A stretch of DNA of 64,000 nucleotides from Agelaius tricolor. Lineage: Eukaryota > Chordata > Aves > Passeriformes > Icteridae. The notes under the pieces were generated by a model, which made no database searches, had not been told where the DNA came from, and saw nothing but the letters and a program-made list of their open reading frames with translations. This document shows positions 1 through 11,521 of this stretch, in pieces. Position numbers and translations under genes: made by a program. Position 1 is the first letter of the stretch. Every line of letters begins with the position of its first letter. The stretch lies in assembly GCA_023055355.1 (NCBI GenBank), contig JALJCS010000001.1, positions 55,309,381 to 55,373,380 on the forward strand, written 5' to 3'.

Positions 1-3000
1 CAGCAAAGCAAAAAGTAGGGTTTTTGGAAGCAGTGAATAGTAACTGAATTCTGCAGAGTGCTGTTATCTACAGAGATGGGAAGTGGAGAGGAAGGATGTT
101 CTTGGATCATGTTATGCTGCACCCAGGAAATTGCAGATAATAGTAGTAGCTCCTGATACTTGTAAATGCTCTGCAGTCCTAAGATAGGGCTAGGACAAAG
201 CAGAGGGAGCATGGGGAAAACCACTGAATGGAGCAACCAGATATTACAGGGGTGGGTACTAAAAAAATTCCCATTTAAAATTATGCCAGAAAGCTCCCTA
301 GTCTCCTGTCAGCATATTTTTTTATACAGCTGGGATCACTGTAGTAATTTATATTTTGTCTTTGTTTATCACAGCATCTGTCATTCCCCCTTTCTGCATG
401 TGTTGTGCAGTTACTCTTGTCAAACTATCAGGGAAGACTATGAGTGAGGTGGAGCTCATTGCAGGTGCTGAAAGGCTTAGTGCTCACATACCTTTGTACT
501 TCAAAATAATTCAGTTAAAAGCTGGAGTATGGACACAGACTTCATTCTTGGAGAGAGGCAAAGGGAACATACATAATTTGTCTGATTTATTCAGATTAAT
601 GTTAGGCTTTGCTCCTTTTCCTCCTTCCTTCAATTCGGTTTTATGTGCAAACCAGCCTGGATAGGAAGGTAGAACACTGAAAGATGAGCAAAGAAATTAC
701 ATAAGCCAGGTGGGTGGGAAATGATCTGACCCTTTCCTCCTCCTTCTTCTAGCTCACCGGCTTCAGGGGACAGCCTGGAGAAACTTAAGAAATCAGGACA
801 AACTCTGGACAAGACATTCCTCATCCTCAGGTGGTTTGGGGGACCCTAGTGCAAAAACAGCTGGGAGTCGTCTACAAGAGTCTTTGCTCTCACAAATTGC
901 CACATGGCATCTGTTTTGCATCCTCTCTCCACCTCACTCTGAGCAGCTGTTTCTTTACAGGGAAACCACAAAACGGATGCTGCAGAAGCACCTTCTTTTA
1001 AATGCTTTGTGAAATGCTTTTGTCCAAGGCTGAAAGATAAATGGACACAGAGCTGAGAGGAGACATTGCTCTAAATTGCCACCAGCCATTGGGAACATGC
1101 CAGTGGTTCCTCTTGTAACCTCTGCCTCCCACAGAAAATCGAGGGCCAAACCAGGACCTGCCATAACACAACTACTGCACAATACCTTGACTACATCACT
1201 CTGTTCCTTGCCCTGGAAATAACCATGCTTCAAAGTGCAGTGTCTGGCTCTACTTTTCATTGAGGCTGTACTTGGAAGCACTGCTATTAATGCAGCAGGG
1301 CCTTGGAGCTCTATCTTCCATCCTCTGGAAGATGAAGAACCTGCATCTTCATGCTGTCAGGCTGGTTTTAGTCTGGTGGAGCTCATCAGTGCTTAGTGAA
1401 ATTGCACCAGGGTAAAACTGGCATAATGGTGCAGAGAATCAGGCCTGCAGGCTGCAATTTGTTCTGACATAATAGGATAAAACTATTTGTCTTCTATGTA
1501 CTCTCAAGTGATAGAGCTGATGAAATGTGTCAGAATAAAGCCCTGGAAAGTGAAGTCCTTTTTCTGTCCATTAATCAGGCACAGAATGGATGGGAAAGCA
1601 AAAGGTTCACCAGCCAGGCTACGTGCTGTTCTCCCAATATGCCTACATTGAGACCTGGGTGTGCCCTCTCCCATGTGACAGGGTAGATTTTGTTTCCTTG
1701 TCCATTTATTTCCTGGTATCTCCGTGGATATCCCCAGGGGGGACACCAATCAATGTCAGTTGTGATGCTGCCTTATTGTGTGCCTAGAAGTGGATGGGCA
1801 GCTCTCACCCCTCATAACAATTGGATAACCTACTTCCACTCCTTACTGACCTACTTATTGGCACACTGGTGACCTAGATATGGTCCCGCTGAGGCTCCAG
1901 GTCCTTCCACCATGAATGAGCTGGGATGTTACGTGTGTGCACATGTCACCAGCATGAATTTGGTGCCACAGAACCCCCACTCAGAGAGAAAAATCACATA
2001 AAGAAGAAGTAATCAAATGAAGGAAAACATTATCTTGGCCTCTTCTTACATTTTTAGACAGGAATCATTTGCAGCAAGAGAAAGAACTACGATGTAAAGA
2101 GTAGTGATGGATTAGCAAATGGTAGAGAGAAGTCAACAGAATGTGAGAAAGAGAAATTGTTATGATTCTGCAGTTTGGTAATCCTTCACTGATACAGAGT
2201 CTACCAAGTATTATCACATTAAGTCTGAAGACCATTTGTTGTTCACAGCTCGAGTTTTTGACACCAGTAAATTATGAGGAAAAGCCTAAACGGTGCAGTT
2301 TCACACCAGGTGTACTGCTATTATAGCCCAGTTTTCTATTATCTGAAGCAATTATCTTCCTCTGTTATATATTGAATTGATAAAAATTCTGCAGTTACTG
2401 GCATTTCTATTTTTGGGTGTCATGCATCCTAAGGAAGTGGAAATTAATGCCCATCCATCAGTCTGGATTACCAGGACAGTCTGGTTGTTGCTACAGGATT
2501 TGCAAGAAATCAGACCCATTCCCAAACACTGACCTTGCAGTATTTGATGTGAGAATAATGATCAATACTATACTCATTATATCTATATCAGGAGCAGATC
2601 TACATCAGGGTTCACAGTGCCAGAACTGCACATGCAAATTGGGGTCTCCAAACCTCCTAAAGTCTCATGGCAGGAATAAAAATAGAGTTTCTAAGCTTTA
2701 TGCATACTCATTTTTGGACACTGAGATGTCCACCCTCACCTTTCTGCATTCCAGGTCCGTGTTGTAAAGGAGCAGTTTTTGTAGCTCATGGTATGCTAAA
2801 GCTCACTGGTACTGCTAAAGCATCCTATCTGGTAGCCCAGATACCTGTATCAGTGCTCTCTGGAGAAATCCTTCATACTCAGCTAGCAAGGGGTTTTGGT
2901 GAGACAATTTCACTACTCATCCAGCAGACTTCTCACTTCGCACTTGCTACATGCAGTCTTTTTACTGCTCATCTCTCTTGATTTTGGAACACATTTTAAA

Positions 3001-5694
3001 TCCATCTTCTCAGTAACATAATTTAAAACAGGAGCTGGAAGCCAGTAAACATCAAGCTGAACAGAATGACCTCAGGTCTTTCTGGCATTGTCTGTTCTCA
3101 TATGTGTCACTGGTGTGATGTTCATACATTGTCCTCTGCATTGGCTGTTTATATCTCTCAAACGAACTCAGGAGATCCCCTTGAGTTGGCGGCCTTGGAA
3201 TGTACATAGTTATCTGTGGCCCTCACCATCCTTTTGGGGTGAATGTGGCAGAATGCAAATGTGAACACTGCCTTTTGTGTCTTCATAAGGCCCTAGAGCC
3301 AAATCCAAAGCCAAATCCAATCTCTTTCCCCAAACAGTAACATTTGCTTTTGGCAAAATTCTCCTTGACTGACTTGCTTTTCCTGACAAGTACAGCTGTA
3401 TTATTTTGAAGAAGTTTTAGAAATGACCAGGTTGTTAGAGCTTCTCAGTACTGCAGCACTGTAATAGTGAATTGAAGAGGGAGAGATTGGAGAGAGATGT
3501 TTGTTTTCCTGCTTCACTATAAACCATCACCCTGAACACACCTTGAAGTATTTTTTTCCAATTTTACACTACTCCACTCTATTTTCTTTACTTATTTTCT
3601 ATATACAGTGATTCATTCACAGAATTTGAATGTGTAGTCAGGGAGAAATGGGTTTTGCAAAAGCCATTTTTCCAAAGGCACTGGCATGTCCCTGTAATTT
3701 GATGTATGACTTTGTGAAAGCTGTCACAGAGGTATCCCACATGCTCCAGCACTGATGGATCAGCATACTGGCATGATGACACAAATACAGTCTCTCACCA
3801 CTGGCAGTGCCTTTTGACTCTGCATTTTAAACCTGGACTACTGCAAGCTCTGATTTTCCATTAGCCTCTCACATAGCTTCTGTCTGTGGTAGAACAGAGT
3901 TAGTGGTATGAGTCATACACCAAAAGTCCAAAGTTTTGCAAAGCTCACAAAATGAATAATGGGGAGACTCTGTATCACAAAGTGACACGCTTTATGATTA
4001 CATGCAAGGGAAGGACTTCTGCTCCTATATCACTCCACAGTAAGGACATAAAATTTTCTTTAATACTTTTGTCCTAGAAACAGAAAGCTGTTGTGACAAG
4101 CGGTCAGCCTATGGTGAAAGGGAAGACCAGTAAGGTTGAGTCTGCAAGATGGAAAGCTCACCAGTATGATCTTGTCACCATGTGTCACTCTGCTATAGTT
4201 ACTCAGACACCTATTGTGAGCTGCAGTTGTATCCTTTGGCAGCAAGTTGGCCTTCTTTTTAACCAAGGTGAAGCACAGCCCAGAGAAATCCCTCCTGAAA
4301 TCGCACTATTGCAGTGACATTCCCTGTGACCTGGCAGGCTGGGGCACTTGCAAAGAAATTAATGTTCATGGAGACAGCAGTCTCTTCTGAAGCACTTGGG
4401 GTGACTGTCCAATCCAATAGCAGCAGTGGATTGGGCATTATCAGCTCCTGCCCCTGGTACCACTGCCTGGCAAGGGGTATATTTTTAAATCAGAAGCAGG
4501 ACAGAGTACTGTCACAGCATCTGGTTGCAGAGATCAGACTGCTCTCAGAAAAAAAAAAAGAAACCCCTGTTGCCAATGAGTCAGTAGGCTGCTAACTCCA
4601 AGTTGCACACAAGGCTTCTCAATATCAAATGCCATTGCGAGTTTCCAGCAGCACTGGCACAATAGTAAGAGATTCCCTTAGTCTCAGACAGGGAATCACC
4701 TCATCAAACCAGACACAATTTCTCTGCTCTTTTCCCAACACACATGTCTCCCTTTTCTTTGTCCATTTAGTTCAAACAATGCAGCAGGTGGGGGCAGCTT
4801 AAGCAAAATGAAAAACAACGCTCAAGTTGCTAAATAAAGCCACAGCATGGACACATAAATAAATTTGCTTTCCCAAAATACATTTGCAACAAAATAAAAA
4901 AGAAATAAAAATCTGCTGGAATTTTTTACCAGGGGTAAACAGATATAAGTATGGAGTAAACCTATCCCTATTCAATGTCTGCTGTGTGCCAGGGCCTCAG
5001 CAGTTACACCCTGAGCCTGGCTGGCCTTACATCCAGACCACAGCTGGCTCCCAAAGAAGTGCGCACGCTTGGCAGGTCTTGCAGCACTGCCTGCACTGTT
5101 TCTATATCAGCACCTCTTCCCCTTCACTTAGGTTCAGCAGCTGGACATCACTGTTACAGAGCCTGACCCCTGAAAATCCTGCAGGATTGGCAATCCTCCC
5201 ATGCCTGCTGCAGGAATCGGTGGCATTACAAGGGATGGCACCAGGCAGCTGCCAGCAAAAGCCAACGTAATGTCACAACTCTGCAAGCCACATAAAGGTC
5301 ACCTATTATGGGGAAACAGAGTAATCCCAAAACAGTGTTTGATAAATGCACTGCCTTGAAAGTGAAAAATACTGCAATACACCTGGCATTTGTAACACTG
5401 TTGAGCAGCCAGTTTATGAGTGGCACAGTTGCGACACAAGTGTACAGATCTGTACAGCTTCTGGGAAAGGAAGGGCAATGCTGTTCTGTGGAGTAATGAT
5501 TATAATAGCATGAAAAATAAAATATGAAAAGAAAAGGTGTTTTGTAATGTTACCAAGGAGAGTTTAGTGCTAAGACAGTGCTGTGGGCTGACACAGAGGT
5601 CATTGTTCATTGCATGTGCATTTTCAGAAGAGGATGATCTTTGTGTCTCCTTTGCTACATGCATTTGGCCTTTGTTCTTGTTCAAAAGCAGACA
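1..5694. other. Intergenic, no gene recognised
   Basis: Unique-looking DNA of average composition. Open frames are all under 130 codons and show no known motif or splice-consistent chain. A short stretch at about 1396-1450 vaguely resembles old interspersed repeats with a caccag-ggtaa core but cannot be assigned. There is a small A run at 4549-4560. Confidence 0.6.
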
Positions 5695-5826
5695 GATCAC
5701 AGCATCACAGCTGGAAGGAACCTTCCATCTAGTTCCATTCCCCCAGCCATGGGCAGGAACACTTTTCACTAGACCTGATCGCTCAAAGCCTCACTGAAAC
5801 TGGCCTGAAACACTTCCAGGGAGGGA
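5695..5826 (-). mobile_element. CR1 LINE 3' end fragment
   Basis: The plus strand shows the reverse complement of a CR1 tail: catcacagctggaaggaacc, then a ccatgggcaggaacactttt segment and a cacttccaggga-type end, all in consensus order. The element therefore points to the minus strand. CR1 copies are usually 5'-truncated and lack poly(A), as here. Divergence is clearly visible, so the insertion is old and inactive. Confidence 0.85.
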
Positions 5827-6504
5827 AGCAAAAGTTTCTAACTGTCTCAGGTGATAATGGCTGTCAAATCCTCCTGCTAATGGGTTAATACTGAACACCT
5901 AAAGGAGTTGTCACTGGCTGAGAACACTTGGACATAGTACTGGAAATTTGACAGAGTCCTCATTCCTTTCTTTTGTGTCTGAAGCCAGTGGTGGGATCAT
6001 TGAAAATGCTTTCTGGTCCTACTGTCCTGGGGCAAACAGGTTCAAAGTTTTTTATTTTCTTCTTGTGTTATGTCATTTTTCTGTTAGGTGCAGAATTAGG
6101 TATTGGAGTCACTGTCTGGCATCACTACTGGAACTGCTTTAAATTCAGCACAGGACTGGGGTGACAATGTATTTGACCTAAGAGAAACTCAGAAGGTATT
6201 TTTGATTGTCCTGTCTCCTTCATGCTGTGACAATTCTGCTCAGTACTAACAGCAGAAGGATGAAACAGAGATAATGTTACCTGTTTCAACTGAGATGGGC
6301 TTACACTCTGAGCTTAAAATTAATTTTTGGTCCATTCTGCCTACATACCTCATTACAGTGTGGTGCCAGAGCAATGTGATGGGTGTTCAAATACCATGGT
6401 AATGCCTGTGCAAAACACAGCTAAAGGCAGGAAAGGGAAGGAGATGGGTCAACAGGATACTCATGAGAGCTGAAAAATATATGTGTGTAAAGTAAATCTT
6501 AACT
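5827..6504. other. Short spacer between two CR1 fragments
   Basis: About 680 bases of unremarkable sequence separate two CR1 fragments of opposite orientation. No gene, RNA or further repeat is recognised. Confidence 0.5.
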
Positions 6505-6888
6505 GGCCATGGAGAAGAGAAGGTTTTGGAGTTACCTAATTGTGGCCTTCCAATACCTGAAGGGAGTCTATAAGAAAGGTGGATAGAGACTTTTTACAAA
6601 GGCATGCAGTGATAGGACAAGGGGGAATGGCTTCAAACTGGAAAAGAATAAGTTTAGATTAGATTTTAGAAAGGAATTCTTCTAATTCTTCTCTGTGAGA
6701 ATGGTGAGGCACTGGAACAGGTTGCCTGGAGAAGCTGTGGATGTCCCATCCCTGGAAGTGTTTCAGACCAGATTGGATGGGGCTCTGAGCAACCTAGTCT
6801 AGTGAAAGCTGTCCTTGCTCATGGCAGAGGGTTTGGAAGTAGATGATCTTTAAGATACTCCTAACCCAGATCATTCTATGATTCCATT
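6505..6888 (+). mobile_element. CR1 LINE 3' fragment
   Basis: The sequence runs in CR1 sense order: ggagaagagaaggttttgga, attgtggccttccaatacct, gataggacaagggggaatgg, gtgaggcactggaacaggtt, ctggaagtgtttcagacc, gatgatctttaagatactcc and the terminal attctatgattcc. It covers the end of the reverse-transcriptase ORF and the 3' UTR. It is 5'-truncated and has no long open frame, so it is a dead copy. Confidence 0.92.
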
Positions 6889-9800
6889 ATAAACGCTGAT
6901 TCAAAGAATGCAAAGATCCACATGTGAAGATCCAATAGCAAGGTGTTTCAGAGTGCTCCAAGTTATAAATGAAACTATTCACAAAGTTTCACTAAGTTCA
7001 ATGTGAGCAGTCTTTAGAATGAATCCTCACCACATAAATCCTAGGGTGAATAGAAATTATTAATATTCATTTTCATAATTGTATTAATTAAAAATGTAAC
7101 TAATTATTTTGTTTGAATTATTATATGTAAACTGTTGGTGAAAGGGAATGACAAATATCAGGACTTTTCTCCACATTCTTTCCTTGCTATTTCAGGCTCA
7201 ATTTGTCATGAGAAAATTCCTGATAATTAAGAAGTTTCAAGAAGTTTGGTTCATGAACATCATTCCCAAATGGAGGGTAGAGCCAATACCAGAGAGTTCG
7301 CACCGTCAGTCCCACAACACCAACCCTGAATAGCCAGGGAGCACAACTCTTAATAAGAGATGGCACGCCTGCAGCATTCCTACAGGTTACTTAGTAACTA
7401 CCTGTGAATAATGAAGGTATCCAGAGAGAATAAAGGTCACTTTGCAAATGCAATTAACAAAGGCTGAAATTTCTCATGAACATATTTGGGAGTGACAGCT
7501 TGGAGAAGGGAAGCTTGCAGCAAGCAACAAAATTTGTGTTAATTAGATAGTGCACAGGCTTTGCAAATGAACTGAAATGAAACACAATGAGATGGTTAAT
7601 GGTAGATGAGTGGGATGTTTAAACAAAGACTTGATGTAGGGGACTTTTGAAGTGCAGTCCTAAAACACACAAAACACTGAGGAATTTTTTTAGATCTATG
7701 AAACAGCAGTTGATTATGTATAGATGAAAAGTAATGAACCAATATGCTCAGAAGTGTCTTCTTTTCTAGATATGCCTCTGTAACTTCCATTAGCACCCAC
7801 AGACTCTTAAATACACAAACACATTAGTCATGCATCAGATCACACTGTACATTTTGTTAAGCATCCAAAGGCTGAAATGACTCATACAATCAAAATTTCT
7901 TTTCCCATGTGAATCAAGGCTTCACATATCCCCACTGAAAAAGAAGGATGTTGTCTTTTAAGTAGTATTTTTACACCACCTCGCTTCTTTAGGACCCTGC
8001 CTGCAGAGCAGGGACATCAATTACAAAACTGCATTAAAGAACACATCAGAACATTAGACAACACTTGTCAGTGAAAGAAGTGAAGTCTTGCTCAGCATTG
8101 TCCATCCCACACGTAGCCAATTTGCTCCACTAAAGATGAGTGCCTGATGTTATCAAACAGGGATGGCCCTGTTTTGCAATCAGATCACAAAGCATTAATG
8201 AAATTATATCAAAGACTGGAATTCAAACTCTCCTCATTCTTTTGCAAAGAGTGTGTTTTATTCAATATTTTTCCTTTAAAACCTTCCTTTGGTCTTCAGG
8301 TTGGGAATGAGTCGTGTCATGACTCCCAAGGAATTAAGCAAATCGACACATTCTATGGTGATTCACTGACAGTGGTTTTGCCATCCTCTGCATGTGTTGT
8401 AACTCCAAGCGCTGACAATTGTCAGAGGATTTGTGTTTGGCTTTTGTAATTCCTAATTCTTGTTCCTTTTTCCCCCAAGTTTCTCAATCTGTTGAAAAGC
8501 TTCACCATCTGCACACCATGAAAGAGTTGCAGAATCTGGCAGCCTTCAAGTGTCACTGTGTTTTCAAAAAAGGCAGCTGGCCTCCCTGTGTGCATACGTC
8601 ACATTCTGTGAGGGGTTTCGGCTTTCCTGGGTAAACATGGCCTGCTAATGATGCATGGAACCCTTTCCTTCTGCTGGAAAGGTGGCTGCAGGCATCTTCT
8701 GGGAACACTTAGAGAAGGTTCATGTGGGGCTTGGTAAAGCACAGCTGTGCTGGGGCCACTGGAGGCAGACCAGCAGTAGGACTGCAAAAATAGTTGTGGG
8801 CTGGGTAAAGGAGATCCCTGCAGTGCTCCTGCATTGGAAAACTGAGCTCTGGGGAGCTCAAGGGGTTTTACCTACATGGAGAGAACTTGCTCTGTGGCTG
8901 CACTCAGTCTTTCTGTGTCTGGGGGAGACAGCAGATATATTTTCACAGCTGAAAACCCTTTGGACCTGCCTTCATGCCTATGTGCTTGCAGCCATCCCTC
9001 TCCTATGACATGTAATAAAAGCCACGGAGCCAGCCTGTCAGGCACAGGGGCTTTGTTTTCACTGATGGAAGAGATGGTTCTCTGCACTAAGCACAACACA
9101 AACAGTGTTCTTGAAACCTATCTGCTTGTACAAGAGCCATACGAAGCAACCAAAGGGTTCATTCTCATGAGCTCTCCTTGGAGCTGACCCACAGACCCAC
9201 AAATGAAGGCACAGAGAAAAGTTGTTTCTGATGAGAGAGGAAGGCCAACTAAAATTCCAAATGCTTTAAATGTGGTGATTGGTATAAAAGTGGAGGCACA
9301 GGAGCATGTCAGAAGATGGTAAAAAAGGCTGGAAAGAGAAGTGTGTTGAAGAAGACAGAGAGGAAGGAACACAAGAAGGGGAAAGGTCTTGGTTTTGCTA
9401 AGGCAGAAAGGAGACCACTGCCTTTCTCCCTGCTTGGCCTGTCCCTGGCTTTCCAGTGTGGAAAGTAAGAGTTACAGCAGCCGAGGAACATACAAGGAAG
9501 CAGACAGAAGCACTGATTAAATGGAAGAAAATACAGATTTTTCCAAGAAAATGAGTATTACTACCCAGGCTGCCACCCCTGCTCCAGCTAGGCATTTCTG
9601 CTAGCTGTTTAACCTAGGCGTAGCTGCTTTGGCTTCAGCAGCTAAATGTTTCTGTGTTTCAATTTTAATGCCAAAAGTAGAGGTTTTCTATCTGAAACAC
9701 CCTACCTGACAGAGGTCTCAGTATTTCCTTCTGTTCTGCCTGAATTATAATAGATCTCCTCATCTGGTCTTCTGAGTCCTGCTACAGTCAAATTGGATGG

Positions 9801-10400
9801 TCTGCTATTTCAATCCATTTTTGGATTGAACCTTGCCTGAAAGCAGTTTCTAACCAGTGTGCCAGGGACCTACATTCCTCAGTCTCTGCCTGACTGCAGC
9901 ACTTTCTTTCACTGCTCACATTACAGCTTGCCCAGTTTGAATATTCACACTGACTTCTACTTCCCCAAGTGTGAAGGTCTCCAGGCTGTGTGAAGATAAA
10001 ATGAATTTTCTCTTTGTGTTTGAGAAAAGATACAAGAAACTTGTATCTTTTCCATTGGGAACAGCTGAGTTACTCCCCTCTCAGTTCTTCACCTCCCATT
10101 TTTCACACGGGCAGCAAGGGGACAATAAAAGTTCTCTATACAGATCCATAGCCTCTGCTTCATGAAACATCTTTGCTCATTCTCAAATGCCCCATAAATG
10201 TTTGTGTGCTCTGCAACTGTTAAATATTGTGACACCTCAGAGAGCTGATGATGGGTGAAAGATTTGGCTTCACATTCCCTCTCAGTCTTCCTTCACCAGA
10301 TGCTTCAAAGGTAACCTCAACTCTTTATTGTGGTTAAACATTTCAGTTTCTTAATGTGTGAAGAACTGGTCAAAATACATCCACACAGCATGAAGCTAAG
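6889..10400. other. Intergenic, no gene recognised
   Basis: No gene is recognised. Overlapping open frames of up to 117 codons at 8.1-9.6 kb occur on both strands and look like chance frames in slightly GC-richer DNA. A perfect short hairpin lies at 10024-10052. Confidence 0.55.
10024..10052. repeat. Perfect 13-bp inverted repeat with 3-nt loop
   Basis: The arm gaaaagatacaag (10024-10036) is followed by loop aaa and its exact reverse complement cttgtatcttttc (10040-10052). It is too short for a microRNA precursor, and no longer outer pairing was seen. Confidence 0.85.
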
Positions 10401-11130
10401 TCAGTTCTGACCACGCAGCTCAAAGAGAGCAGGAACAGCAGCAGGAGTTCAACGCACAGCGCAGCCTGGGCTCAGCCATCCTGCAGGGAAGCACCTTTGG
10501 CACTCTGCTCACACAGGAAGCTCCGTGTGGGGTTTGTGCGATCAGGCAGAGACAGAGCCTGAGGCCAGCCTAGTCAGGACTCCTTTATCTACTTCTTGTC
10601 TTGGCCTCAGCATTAAGCCGCCCCTCCACGGCCAGCCACACGGGCTGGCTCCAGCAGCAGGCGGCCAAGGCTCTGAAGGCCCCGGTGCCCAGGTCTACAA
10701 GCCGATCTCTTGGCTAGCTGCTAATCCCCGGCCCAGCTTTGGAGCAGGGACACGGGCGGGTGTTTGCTTTCCGCTGGGCGGCCTGGATGGGCTCGGCCGC
10801 AGAGGAATCCTGAGGAATGGAGAACATTTCTGCAATAAAACAGCTAATGGCAATTGCAGGAGAATATGTCACTTCCCATGGAAGTAAAGACAGAATGGGC
10901 TATAAAACACAGATTAAAAATGGCGGTTTTCTGTTTATTTCTTCAATTTTTCCCCCTCCATGTGGCTGTGTGACAGGCTTCCTCAAGTGACGGGGGAAAG
11001 GGATGATGTCACTAGAGCATGAAAGCCTTCAAACCGCCTCAGAAGCACAAAAGCTGTTCAAAACCCCTCTGTTCTCCCTCGGCTCCCCAGATTGTATCTT
11101 TCCCTTTGAATTATTTGGAATAGTTCGGAG
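10401..11130. promoter_or_regulatory. Possible promoter flank of a GC-rich island
   Basis: The left flank of the GC-rich core carries tataaaa at 10901-10907, a YY1-like AAAATGGCGG at 10917-10926 and a CRE-like tgatgtca at 11004-11011 within about 110 bases. CpG dinucleotides are frequent at 10610-10800. This is the only promoter-like cluster in the left 55 kb. The TATA orientation suggests plus-strand transcription, whereas TIAM2 would be expected on the minus strand, so the target is unclear. Motif clustering by eye is weak evidence. Confidence 0.3.
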
Positions 11131-11330
11131 CGGGACAGCGCCGGCCTGTGAGGGCGGACAGGACCCAGCGCCCCGCGGCTGGCCAGGGGCGCCCTCCCGT
11201 GGCGGCCGCGGGGAACAACAGGCGCCCGCCGCCGCCGGGATCGCTCCCGCAGGAGCCGGGACACCCCGGCACCGCCGGGACCCGGGACAGCGACCCGCGG
11301 CAGCGGCGCTGGGCAACAGCGGACACCCTG
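11131..11330. promoter_or_regulatory. GC- and CpG-rich core (CpG island candidate)
   Basis: About 200 bases are very GC-rich with dense CpG, including ggcggccgcgg and repeated gccgccggg/ccgccggga motifs, in a window that is otherwise A/T-rich. Such cores usually mark vertebrate promoters. The stretch ggcgccctcccgtggc at 11188-11203 resembles a minus-strand CTCF core with some mismatches. The long open frames here on both strands reflect composition and are not genes. Confidence 0.5.
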
Positions 11331-11331
11331 A

Positions 11332-11521
11332 CAAAAAAACCCAACAACAACAATAACAAAAAAACCCCCACAAAACAAACAAACAAAAAACAAACAAAAA
11401 AAACCCCGAAAAAACAAAACGAAAACAAAAAAAAAACCCCTCACAACAAAACAAAAAAAACCCCACCCCAAACAAACAAAAAACCCAACAACCCCCCCCC
11501 CCCCAAAAAAAAAAACAACCT
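11332..11521. repeat. A/C-only low-complexity tract
   Basis: About 190 bases contain almost nothing but A and C, with only a handful of G or T. Runs alternate between A(5-10) and C(4-5), interspersed with caaa units, and the tract ends in a run of more than ten C followed by A11. It begins directly at the end of the GC-rich core. The complementary strand has at least six G-tracts of four or more. Confidence 0.9.

Noticed and set aside
1396..1450. Resemblance to an ancient amniote interspersed repeat
   Set aside because: The similarity (caccag-ggtaa-type core followed by gagaatcaggcc) is short and from memory only; not enough to annotate.
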